A stretch of DNA of 64,000 bases from Spinacia oleracea. Taxonomy: Eukaryota; Streptophyta; Magnoliopsida; Caryophyllales; Amaranthaceae. The notes under the pieces were generated by a model that was not told the origin of the DNA, did no database searches, and was given only the letters and a program-made list of their open reading frames with translations. Positions within the stretch are counted from its first letter, which is position 1, and each line of letters opens with the position of its first letter. Below are positions 24,231 through 35,238 of the stretch, piece after piece. The translations under genes were made by a program, and so were the position numbers. Location: positions 7,688,001-7,752,000 of the forward strand of contig NC_079490.1 in assembly GCF_020520425.1 (NCBI RefSeq), given 5' to 3'.

Positions 24231-25098
24231 ATGGAATCTTGCTTCTTGAAGCTAATAGAATGTTCAGAGCTGGAGGATATTTTGTATGGGCAGTATTGCC
24301 AGTCTATAAACTTGAAGATAACTTGCAAAAGCAGTGGAAATGTATCATTATTATTTACTTACACATGCATTTCCTGCTTCATAAGTAGGGAATTACCAGT
24401 GCTTACCTTTTTTATCACCGTTTTCCCTTCCTCCCCCTTCTTAAGACTTTTGAGTTTGCTTGAAATCCCTTACTTAAATTCAAAGTTTCCGCTGGTCAAT
24501 ATTTGAGTTGTTAATTTAGATTTCATGGAATCTGATACTCTTCAAGATAGGAACATATTTATTTATGCTTTTTTCTCTTTTTACTTATAAATCTACAGAA
24601 ATGGAGAATCTTACGTCCCATATTTGCTGGGAACTGGTAAAAGGGAGGGTTATATTGCTATATGGAGGAAGCCTTTGAACAACATTTGTTATCTGAATCG
24701 TGAAGTTGGTGCGAAACCTCCACTTTTTGACCCGAACAATTATCGAGACAGTGTCAGGTATTGACCAAAAATGCTTTTGTATATTTATGATAGTAGTGGA
24801 GAACCAACCTGTGAGTTCTCCTATGCCATATTCCATAATCAAGGAGATATATCTGGGTTGCCTGGACCAAGATTCTGTTTTTGTTTCCCTCAAAAAAAAA
24901 GATTCTGTTTTTGTTAGCCTTACTATTTCATCCAGTCCGCTGTTAAGATGATTGAAGCTCTTTCTTCAGGATGATTCCTTTTATTTGTTAATGAGATGTT
25001 ATTCCGCAACTACCTCTTTAGTAGAATGACTAATTCAATTCACGAATTTTGGCAGGCATGTGGGACAGAAGGTCTGTATTACAAGGGTACCTAATAAC
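24231..25098 (+). pseudogene. PMT-type methyltransferase fragment (QUA2/PMT10-11-like)
   Basis: Three blocks are seen. 24231 to about 24341 reads [19 protein letters not shown]. 24599-24757 reads [19 protein letters not shown] and [17 protein letters not shown]. 25056 to about 25098 reads VCITRVPNNG. These match the C-terminal half of the S-adenosylmethionine methyltransferase domain of plant Golgi PMT proteins, thought to act on pectin. Exons keep their splice borders (CAG acceptors; GTATTG donor after 24757). The membrane anchor and most of the domain are absent. The last block runs straight into kinesin-like sequence in another frame. It is a captured fragment inside the Helitron. Confidence 0.85.
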
Positions 25099-25099
25099 G

Positions 25100-25192
25100 G
25101 ATGTGAATGTTGTCGGAGAGAGAATAAGTACCCTCAATTTTGCAGAGAGGGTTGCCTCTATAGTACTTGGAGCTGCTCGAGCTAACACTTGA
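25100..25192 (+). pseudogene. Kinesin-14 motor-domain end fragment
   Basis: The frame reads DVNVVGERISTLNFAERVAS then IVLGAARANT and a stop. This is the end of the kinesin motor core in plant KIN-14 proteins (family form: 'GETISTLKFAERV..VELGAAR'). It is only about 30 codons and follows the methyltransferase fragment with no spacer, so the two were fused before or during capture. It has no function by itself. Confidence 0.75.
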
Positions 25193-25838
25193 ACGTGAAG
25201 CAAATACTATTTTATTGGGTTTGTTCCTTATCTTTTTGCTTCTTTTCATTTTCAAGCCTTAAAACATTTGAACGTGGAGCAAATACTATTTTATTGGGTT
25301 TATTTCCTAATTTTCTGGGTTTATGATTTATACATAGTGTATGATATGTTCTTAATGCTGATTTCACTGAAGAGATTGAGGGCCTTTTGTTGTCCGACTC
25401 ATCTTTTATAATAGATGTGCCTAAGTTGTGTTCATTCGTATATAACATTCATAATCTATCAAACAACTTGTACCCAAGTTGATTGCCATCTTACTTTGGT
25501 ACCATATTAATACCAAGATCTTTTTATTTCTTACATGACAAGGACATTGAAAAGTTAAAGCTCTCATAAATGTCCTGTAGAGAAGGGATCATTGAAGTAG
25601 CTAAATGTATGTTCTCTTCTCTTATCGAATTAATTTTGACTTAGTTTTGTATTTCCCTTTTTTGTTTCCATTTTATAATAAAGGTATTTTTTGTGTTTTA
25701 TTGTCTTGATGTTATACTTCAAGAAATCGAGAAGTTTATAAATAGAACCTAAGCATTAATCTGCGCCTTTTTTCATTGTATTGATGAAAGTCTTTTTTTG
25801 TTTGTTTTTGAATTTCGTGTGGTGTTGGTTTAAGGTAG

Positions 25839-26768
25839 GCTGTATTTTACAAGAGTGAGACTAGGAACTACCCCAAGGGAATACAATGTGCAGATTATGG
25901 GTTCCATTTATTGACTGTCCACGGGCGAGTGGGTTTCATTTATGTTTCTACTCAATATCGCGCTTTATTGTGTGATTATTTGAATGATGGTTATTAGTTT
26001 CTGCTGACTGATATTAGGTCGAGCTCAATTTCTATGATATCAATGGCTCCTCAACTGCCAACGCAGTTTCTTGTTCAGACCCAGTATGTAGTACTATGGT
26101 TCCACCAGCATCGTCTCACTGCTCAGCTGAAAGTAAACAGTGCGGTTACTCGTTTCAATATGGTGATGGAAGTGGGACCTCAGGGTTTTATGTGTCTACT
26201 ATGATGTACTTTTATATGATCTAGGGAGCTCTATGAACGCTAATTCACCTGCCTCTATCGTTTTCAGGTGAGGGGTATTTTTCTGTTCTAATTTGTTTAC
26301 AATGGTAATCTATCTTGCTAACTTTTTTGTAAAGGATAAATATGTATACGAAACTGGTACATTGCAAAATAAATAGTCTACCCTTTAGCAAATTCAGTTT
26401 ATATCTGAACTTACTTTGAAGGAGAAAATTTTCCTATCTATGCTTTTGCTGAATGTTAATGTCTACTCTCCTTGGTTTTCTGTCTTTTACATTTTTCTTT
26501 GTGCTTGTATGTTTTGATTTTAAATCTATGGTTCTGGTGCAGATGCAACAATTATCAATCTGGAGATTTGATCAATTCAGAACGTGCTCTTGATGGGATC
26601 TTTGGTTTTGGTCAGCAGGGCTTGTCCTTTGTATCTCAATTTTCTTCCAGGGTAATAACACCTCAACCATTTTCCCATTTTTGAAAGGAGGAGGAAATGG
26701 TGGGGTTATTCTGGTGCTTGTAAGATTTTGGGCCCAAGTATTGCGTATGGTCCACTTGTGCCATCATA
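25839..26768 (+). pseudogene. Aspartic protease fragment (A1 family, ASPR-like)
   Basis: Blocks near 25839-25907 (LYFTRVRLGTTPREYNVQI), 26018-26267 (SSTANAVSCSDPVC; CGYSFQYGDGSGTSGFYVS) and 26543-26768 ([19 protein letters not shown]; then, with a frame change, KILGPSIAYGPLVPS) follow the plant membrane-linked aspartic protease family in order. Acceptors precede each block. The first catalytic motif DTGSD is replaced by MGSI, and at least two frameshifts and in-frame stops are present. The second catalytic lobe is not included. It is an inactive captured piece. Confidence 0.85.
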
Positions 26769-27516
26769 GTATGTCTCCCAATTCTTTTGAGAACTTCTTG
26801 ATTGTGGATTTTGTTTATTAGTTTCTTTCTTTTATTGTTCTTCTTCCTTTGATGTGCTTTACGGTCAATTATTGAACAAGTCTTGTATCCCCATCCCCCC
26901 CTCAAAAGTATTTTTAACCTTTTACTTCAAAAGCTCAATTTTTGTGGGTTAAACTTAAACCCAACATGTTGTCTACCTTGTACATATGGGCTTTGTCGTA
27001 AGTCATTCAGCCTTCACTGTTTGTAAATTTCATTTTGGATTTTATACATGTGAAAGGGTTGTCATCGAAAATCTGTGCCATTTGCTGAAACAGGACGGTG
27101 CCGCGCTTTGGTGCATAGGTTTTTGGAAGGTTCATAAAGGCCCATGAGTTACAATATTAGGAGGTCATTCGCATGTTTATTTTACTATTTTCCATACAAA
27201 ACTTCCACTAAAGTATATACTTAAATAATACGAAGTATATACTTTAAATGTTCTATGCTGTAATTACTTAGTTAATCCACATACTTGGCAAAAGAATTGC
27301 GAATTTGGAGTTGGGTGAGTGGTTGGCAGTTTTCATCGAAGAGCGGAAAAGAGTTATGTAGCAGTTGAATACTGATCTATTAATAATAATCACCAAGCTA
27401 TAAAGTACATAATTTATGTAGAAAGCAATCCACTATTGTCTTCTTTTGAACTGATCTTATAACTGTGAATTCAGTTGCTTTTCTAATTTCCGTTATTTGA
27501 TATTGCTATTCCACAG

Positions 27517-27850
27517 GGAGGAGAGGATGCTGCCATTGTCAGATACATGTACACAAGGATGACTGAAATCACTAGAGAACTACTAGGAAAGATACTGGAA
27601 TCACTTCACAGTTAGTGGAACTATTGAGGTAGTGGATGTAGACAGTGCAAGTGATGCAAGTGATGCAAGTGAAGGGATGATGTAACTCTCAGAATCACTG
27701 AACTACCAGTTCGGAAGTGGACTCAAGATTATAAGGAATTTTAAAGAGAGACAGAGATCAAATGATGTAGCAAAATTAAATGATGCGGCGAATATTCGGT
27801 GCTAAGGAGTTCTTTGAGATTTTTCAAAGATGCTTCTGATCAGGTATTGA
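27517..27850 (+). pseudogene. DNA topoisomerase II fragment
   Basis: After a CAG acceptor the frame reads GGEDAAIVRYMYTRMTEITR, close to the GGKDAASARYI(F/Y)TRLSPITR block of eukaryotic topoisomerase II. Further on, VSGTIEVVDVD and, after a frame change, LRITELPVRKWTQDYKEF match the family's 'ITELP(V/I)R.WTQDYKEFL' block. The sequence between these two conserved regions in the real enzyme is missing. An inserted GCAAGTGAT repeat encodes SDASDAS. It is a captured, deleted, frameshifted remnant. Confidence 0.75.
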
Positions 27851-28611
27851 TGTACATTTCTCTATTTTCACCGATCGTGGAGTCTAGGACTTCTAACAGT
27901 CTGTGCCTCTCAATTTTGAGTTTCATAAAAAGGTTGTGATTCTTTTCATTCTGTACTTATTGTGCAACTCCTTTAACACCTAAGAAAACTTTAGAAATAT
28001 TTTCAGCAGTAATGTGTAATGAACATGCCTAATAAAGATGATTCAGTTATTTCACCAGGGTTATGTGTGTTTAGTTTTGCAGTCGTTTAGCCGCTACAGG
28101 CATAAGTCACACCTAGCGACATTTATGTTCAACTCTAATATGTAATATCATGTTTGGGGTTATCAGCTTTTCGCTGACAAGAGTCATTAGCAAAGAGGGA
28201 AGCTGATTAGAAATTCTTAGCATTGCTTCTATTTCATTATTTAGCAGTATGTATTGGAAATATAAATGTTGTCATTGAGGATACTCAACATTGTGTCTGT
28301 CACATTAGAAAGGATGGCTGAACTTTGAAGAGACTGCATTTCATCCTAGCGGTTTTAGATTTTGTTTATAGTTCTTGAATAGTGTGAATTTTTTTTAAGT
28401 ACCTACTTTTCTGTGAGTTTTTACAACTTCCTAGGAAAAGAAAGTTTGTTTTAGTTCAACCCCCTGCCTCTCGCTTTGCGTCTACTATGCTGTAAAGTTG
28501 AGCGGTTGTGAACTTAAGAAGTTTGTTCGAGTCTATTAGCTTCCTCAGTTCCTCTTTGTTTATATGAGATGATGTGATGTGCTGCATTTAGAAACTTAAT
28601 TAAATAAACAG

Positions 28612-28805
28612 GCCATGAAGCTTGAAACATAATTCCACAAAAGATCGTGGCTCCCTTGTGGAAAGAGCTTAATCCTGAAGATTGGCATCTCGTGCTATTT
28701 TCAGATTTTGACTTGACTTGCGCAGTTGTTGATTCGTCTGCAATATTAGCTGAAATTGCAATTGCAACAGCAACAGCAACAGCTCTACAAAGCCTTATAT
28801 ATCAG
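28612..28805 (+). pseudogene. TH2-like HAD phosphatase fragment
   Basis: The frame holds APLWKELNPEDWHLVLFSDF and DLTCAVVDSSAILAEIAI. DFDLT is HAD motif I (nucleophile Asp and acid/base Asp). The surrounding sequence resembles the C-terminal thiamine-monophosphate phosphatase domain of the plant bifunctional TH2/TenA protein. The frame then enters a GCAACA repeat and a donor-like GTGATT. Only the first motif of the domain is present. The upstream codons (EAMKLE-like) contain a stop. It is the last recognisable gene piece before the Helitron 3' end. Confidence 0.65.
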
Positions 28806-29188
28806 GTGATTGAGTATGACAGTAGTATGTGTACAATCAATCAATAACTGCAGGATAGACATATTTCTTGCTTCATCATTGATCAACTAAGTAACCATGA
28901 ATCTTTTTTTGCAGAGTCGTATGTTGCCACAAAGTTAGCCGAGGAACTATCATGACTGTTATTTCTCCTTTCTCCTATTAGGCCGGTCTTTTTTAATTTT
29001 TCTAAACTTAGCCATGTAAATTTTTTATGCTTAGCCATGAATTCTATATATGTAAACTACATCAAGTAATTAGTCATGTTTATTATCATCTTCGGAGTAC
29101 TATATTCATGTCTTCAACTATTTCTATAGAGTAATTTGGCTTGTGATTTGTATAGTGTGTTATGGGAGATAGCGTTTTATATCTTGGG

Positions 29189-29223
29189 GGAACGTGCGCG
29201 CTAGCGCACGTTCCAACAACTAG
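29189..29223 (+). terminator. Helitron 3' terminal hairpin and CTAG
   Basis: A perfect palindromic 26-base hairpin is followed after a few bases by CTAG, then host T. In rolling-circle transposition this is the replication stop signal, not a transcription terminator. Confidence 0.93.
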
Positions 29224-29875
29224 TTTAGTAAAAACAAGTTTTATATTTTAGAAAGACGTGTTGGTGATCTCTGACATCAAAACAAGCAAAGATCTTACAA
29301 TTATGAAAGCTAACTACAATGGGATTAATGTCAATCCCCACACACACATGGCTAAATTGTTTCGGGAATGAAGCAATTAATCTTGGATGAGGTTAGTTTG
29401 CTGTATTGGAGAAGACCTTGGTTAAGTCGTGTTTGAGCTCGGATATACCTACATACGAATAAGTTAACTGGTCTCGAGGGAGTTCCAAAAAAAGCCTCTA
29501 CGATGCCTAAGTCAGCTAATGAATTACTATATTTGTATGAAATTCAATAAATGAGCATACCTTAAATTTACCACATAAAATCATAGCCTTTGTAGGCTTT
29601 GATGACAAAAGTTGTTGGGCTTTCTTATAATGGACCGTGGGACGCTTACAGGAACTGAATCCTTTTGATAAACAATATTTAGAAACTTAGTGGGTGTAAC
29701 GGTAAACAGACCCAACTGGGAGCCAATTGGACACCCAAATAATTAACATATGTTAATGGCTTACCATACTTTAGATTACTTTGTCATAGAGGTGATAAAA
29801 AATCCAGGACGGGACGGGCTTTAAGAACAAATTCATGCCCAAATCCATAAATTTTGTACAGGCTTTGTAACACCC
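29224..29875. repeat. Right half of a duplicated locus (copy 1)
   Basis: Closely matches 44757-45395 and, together with 18946-19251 (matching 44442-44756), forms one copy of a ~0.95-kb duplicated segment. Copy 1 is split by the Helitron, copy 2 is not. There is no gene in it. Similarity stops at 29875, where a decayed Copia begins (tgtaacacccc). Confidence 0.9.
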
Positions 29876-32800
29876 CGACTTGTCCTTAGGGACAAGTGTG
29901 CATTGCCTAATTCCTTTGTCGCATGATGCTTGCTCATGAACATAAGGTAAGAGTAGTCATCCTTATTATGTCCAGAGGTATTTCTCGGTTTCAGAGTTCA
30001 ACTAATCACATAAACAGATAATCATAACCTATGATTCATCTGAGCACGGCCATGCATTTTTCAGTTTCTAACTCTCCGAGTGGCCTTGTACAACTTTCAG
30101 CATCTCATCCGGAATTATGGGAGGATAATCCCAATCTTGTTATCTTGAGGTTAGACTTCGTTTGATAGGTGATTACCTGAGCGTTGCCGTTATGGTCTCC
30201 TTTTACGGTGCGACGGTTGACAATGTCAAAGTAACCAATTCTCAAGAAAGTAATCTCAAATCACTCAGGTATTGAGGATTAGTGTCTAATAATGTAATGA
30301 AATTTATTATGACAAATTTTTATCTCTTACAGTAAAGTTTCATAGGTCTGTCCAATACTATTTTTCTCAAAGTAAGTATCTATGCAAATGATTGCGACAT
30401 TGCCATGTCCACGTAGTTCAAGAAACAAAACGACTAGTCATCTTGCATTCTAGTCGTCTAGTGTTTTCTATGCGTCCACCTTTATAGAAAACTTCCGACC
30501 AGAGACCATCTTCAAGTTTTGACATTCAAGTTCACTTGATAGGCATTTCTTAGTCACAGGACTGGTCCTGACAGTCTATCTTGAATATATTTTCAAATTG
30601 AAAGGACTCATCATTTAATACTAAACCAAGATTAAATGGAGTATGAAAAATACATTTCATATATGATAAATGTTCAACCCCAATGTGTTACAACCATGGG
30701 CCTCAAACCCATCTTTAAAACAGTTCATGGAATTCAAAGCTATGCTTGATTTCCAGTGCTACAATGTGAGTGTTGCTCCTCACTTGGTTCATAGGTTTAG
30801 TTATCATTCTTTGCCAATCTTAATATCCTTTTCATCGAATGTTTTTTGAGATAGGATGATAAGATCTTTTGAGTATGTTTATTTTGTGATCTAGTCTTTC
30901 TTGCTACAATAGTGGTTCTACACATTTCGCAATGAAGAACCATCAAGTCAGCAGACATGTGATTCACCCAAGTTCAATGAAGAACTCTTAACGTAAACAA
31001 CCCTGTTTTATTGCTTCTTAGGCAATAAGTACTTTTACTTCAACTGTATAGGTTGCTAGTGATACTTTGTTTGGATTTATTTATCCAAGCAGTTAACAGA
31101 TATGTGGAAGACTTTCCATCTGTATCTCTAAACATAGAAATTAATGTTTAATTTCCCACGCGACAACTCATGTTCTTCAATCCATGTTGCCATTTTAAAC
31201 CACGATGCATATAGCTCATTCTTGCCAATGGTTAACTCCAAATGAATCTTTCTTGATCCTTTGCTAGTGTTTATGCGTGTAGCATCAATATTTAGCATAT
31301 CTTTATTTCCTTGAATCAAGAACTATTCCTATGTACCTTTTCAAGTACCATAAGTTTTTCTTGATCTCAATCTAGTTGATCTTCTCTTAGACCAATAAAG
31401 ATTGGTATATGTTCGTCATGCCTAAAGTCATACGATACATTTTTGGCGATCCTCATATTATATCATACATGATAAATTCTTTTGCAGAATAATTCTCAAT
31501 TGAATTCTATTCATGTAACTTTAGCTCATCTAGTTTCAGTAGATACTAATTTCAGCTAAATTCTTTGACATATAATATAGGTTAAGAATCTCATTTATAC
31601 TCTTTGATGTTTAACTTATTAAATGCTTATACATAGTTCAAACATCTATTACTTAGATTTATTCATATGGGTCGAATGTCTCCAATGGAGTCTTTCGTGT
31701 TTGATTTAGTAATTGCCATTACTTAATTTAAAACAATAATATAAGATCTTTGTAAATAGATCTTAAAACCCAGTGTGTACTAAGTTTCGCCTTGGCCCAT
31801 CATTGATGAATAATTTCAAATCTAAGTCATTAGCATAGAGAGATATGTGTGTGATACACATAGGACCAATTAAGTTTTATGTACTCCCACTAAACTTCTT
31901 ATACATCTATAAGAATCATGTACATTTTATGAAACTAAAATACTTATTAGCTTCACTAAAATACAGTTCCAATTCCCAATTGCTTGCTTAAATCTGTACT
32001 TAGATTTCATAAGCTAGCTTTCCTTTTCAAGTATTTATTTGGATCCACAAATCTTATGACATACCATGTACATAGTTTCTTCCAACATTTGATTGAGGAA
32101 TATGTTTTGTCATCCAATTGCCATATGTACCAATATGCAATCATTGCTTGATTTATAGACTGGAGCATTACGATTTTGCATGAGGTTTCAACACAATCCA
32201 CGCCATGAATTTGCTTGATACCTTTAGCAACTAATCTAGCTTTGTGTTGTGAACACAATTCCATATTTGATGGTTTTTATCCTTAAAACCCATTTGTAAC
32301 CAATAGATGTAAACCATTCTTGCAAATCAACAAAATTTCAATTTTGTCATCAAAACATTGATTATGTTTTATGGCCTTTAACCATCTAAAACATTTGAGT
32401 CTATATATGGTTTCTAACCATTTTAGGGAATCAGGGTTTCGTCATAGTTTTTTTACAAGTCACAAACTCATTAATATACATGATAATAGTTTGACTGCAG
32501 GTTGTAGGTTTCTTCACTATCTAATAGAAGAATCTCATATTTTCAGTGACCTGAACTCTATGTTTCTTCACTATCTAATAGAAGAATCTCATAGTTTCAG
32601 TGACTTGAACTCTATGCCTACTTGGGTATAGAAAATCAAACAATAGAATATCAATAGACACTTGAGAGTCCTTTGAATATTATGTTCTCCTTGAAGCACT
32701 TGTAAAGTCTTCTAAGAGATGTCCATTCTTTAAAGCCACTTTTAAAGTCCTTAAAGAATAAGTGTTCAGATTTTCTGAAGAACTTTGAAAAGCCTCTGCA

Positions 32801-34700
32801 ATGTCCGTTTATGTTTGTTGTTCGCCTCGATGAACTTTCGAGGTCTATTTTCTCCCACTTGTCATTTTGGAAACGAATCTCCAAAAGGACATTATTTCGA
32901 GCAAACAAACATTATGTTCTCAAAAATTCGTGGTAGAAATAATACCCTTGTGTCTCATTTGAATAAATCACACTAAAATATATATCTATACTTGGGCCTT
33001 AGTTTGTCGAATAAGAAACACTAAGCTCCCACTGAGTTTAGGAACTCTTTAGATATATATTATGAAAAGATATTATGAAATTACTTTTCAATATCTTTGA
33101 CGAATTTGGTTTAGTTTAGTGGTAGTTGAGCATTTTGTTTTAGAAATTATAGGAAAAGTCTTTATGATTCATCATTGATTGAATCAAGTACTAATTGACT
33201 TCGATCATTCCAACCGTGAAATTACAACACACAATCATTGATGATCATTTTTGGTCTTAAAGTAATCATCGTCATGATCTAACCTAGATCTTTATGATTT
33301 CTTGTCAAGTGGATTTTATACTTTTCTATGAATCTTTGAACTAGCCAAACAGATTCAAACTTATATCACTTTGAGTAAATAAATCCATATTCACTCAAAA
33401 CCATGTGAAATAATAAAGTCATAAAATATTTCTTTAGCTTTGAACTCTATTGTCTAGGTGTTCTAACAATAGTTCATATCTTTTGTTACTTTCAACAAGA
33501 CTTGCTTTATCTTGAATGATCTAGAAATCAATCAACTTTCAGAATTCCATGAAAATAGAGCTTTTGAATGTTAACTTGTTAACATGGTCTAAGCAACAAT
33601 GGTAAAGGTTTGTGGAACTCAAATCAAGAGATTGATTTGAACCTAGTAAAGTTCTTATTGTTAAAGAGTTGTTTGTTTTAATCAAGCACACATGACTCAA
33701 CCCGTAAATGACCATTTCATTCAAATAAACAAACAAACATAGTTTTTTGTTTTTCTTGAATGTGAGTCTTTCTACGTTGAAAACAGAAATTTAGGTATGC
33801 TGATTATAGAACAAAATAGCCATTGAGTGCTGGCCTTTGAAAGGACTTAAAAACAAACTAGATGACCCTACAACTAATGTAGCATTGCCATTCTCCATTT
33901 CCCACTTGTAGGTCAATAGTGTAGCCTAGCTTCCATTGTTTGAGTTATTACCGAAGTAAGAACCTCAAGCGGTATATGATACCAAGGAAGTTTGATTGCT
34001 AGGTTACTTTTATTTAAATATAAACTTATAGGTAGAAATGGAATCGTAAATTCCTTTCATTTGTTCCTTGTTTTCCTATTTCTTGTACCCGTTAAACTTA
34101 TAGCTTTAAGAATTGACTTCTCTAGTGTTGACTTTTATACTTTGTTAGACATGTCCAATGTCACTCCGACAAAGTTCTTACCATTTTATTTATGTTGAAT
34201 ATTCTGTTTCAACTAGATGATCTTACCAGAATCTTCTAAAGTTCTCTAAGCATCGATCTATTCGAATGTCTAGGGACTAGACTCATTCGAGAGTTAAATG
34301 GATAAAAGATATTAGGTTGTTAACCATTGGTAAAGCTGAGTGTTTAAACTCAATGCTTTATGATCTCAAAACTACATTGTATTTTGAATTCACAAGCACC
34401 AATCGGTTTTCCATTCGACTTTGATACTCGAAAACAACCATAAAAGTGGCTATAAGAAACGTACATCTAAACTTGCTCACTTTCTCTCATTTCCGTGAAT
34501 CGCTCTTGGATTCACTACCAATCGAGGAAATTTACTGTTATCTTTCTAAAAGGATTTACTGCAGTGCAAGATATTTAATTATAAACAATAATTAAAACAT
34601 ACATTGAAGCATGCAAAGTCTAAACATTTATCATAAGTAATAACTTGAAAATTAAAGCAATCATGCAATTTAAACAAGTCATTGGTGTTGTGGGAAAAAT
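29876..34700 (-). mobile_element. Heavily decayed Ty1/Copia element
   Basis: Minus orientation. A stretch around 32.0-32.3 kb encodes a Copia reverse-transcriptase signature (HKARLVAKGI, IHGVD, WQLDDKT). LTR-like sequence starting tgtaacacccc lies at the left edge. The rest is non-coding by now, with many breaks, so it is old. The right border is approximate. Confidence 0.65.
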
Positions 34701-34729
34701 TACCATGCCTTCGTGCACCAATGAGGATG

Positions 34730-35207
34730 TGACACCTGGCACGTATTGCGCCCCCTAAGCAGAAATCATGCGAAGTCTACTCCGGGGCATGAGTATTAAT
34801 CTAGGTATCTACAATGTATGTATTTAAGTATGTATAAATGTACGTATAAAACCTATACCTGGAAAAGGGCTTAATTAGTATGTATCCCAAGTGAATGACT
34901 AAGCACAATAGGCCCAAATAGCCCACTATTGCTAAAAGGGATCAGAGAATTGTAAGGAGAAAGGACACGTGTCCTTCTCCCATTCCCCAGCCAATCATGT
35001 AAGGGGAATATTAGGTCATTCCCACAAAAACCTAGTACTATAAATATTCCCACTTCCCTAGAAAAAGGGGTCACAATCAATACATTCTAGAGCAATTGCT
35101 GCTCTGCCTTCTCTCTACTTTCTCTCTCTATAAAAATACAATCTTGTTTAATCTTTAAAAGTTACCAAGAAACCTCCAAGGTATCTCACCGGAAAAACCC
35201 CACAACA
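34730..35207 (+). repeat. 5' LTR of the Gypsy element (left border approximate)
   Basis: AT-rich with a TATAAATA at about 35039 and a CT-rich segment after it. It ends ...ccccacaaca just before the primer-site motif. The left border is only estimated because no second LTR is available to compare. Confidence 0.6.
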
Positions 35208-35238
35208 TTTGGCGCCGTCTGTGGGGAGGTACGGTAAC

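Larger units (their letters stand above)
19252..29223 (+). mobile_element. ~10-kb gene-capturing Helitron with six host gene fragments
   Basis: The 3' end is textbook: a perfect 11-bp-stem hairpin ggaacgtgcgc-gcta-gcgcacgttcc at 29189-29214, then aacaa and CTAG at 29220-29223. The 5' end is set by comparison. The flanks 19228-19251 and 29224 onward are contiguous in a second copy of the locus at 44740-44770 (...tgtata|gttttagtaaaaac), so the element begins at TCCTAACAC (19252). It sits between two Ts here, where A|T is usual. No Rep or helicase is seen, so it is non-autonomous. Inside, all on the plus strand and still with introns, lie fragments of GRIK/SnAK kinase, PMT methyltransferase, kinesin-14, aspartic protease, topoisomerase II and TH2. 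Several genes caught in one direction with introns is typical of Helitron capture. Stretches 19300-20700, 22100-24200 and 25200-25800 hold no fragment I can name. Confidence 0.9.

Noticed and set aside
24231-28805. One long multi-exon host gene
   Set aside because: The pieces belong to five unrelated families and lie between Helitron ends; no single known protein has this order.
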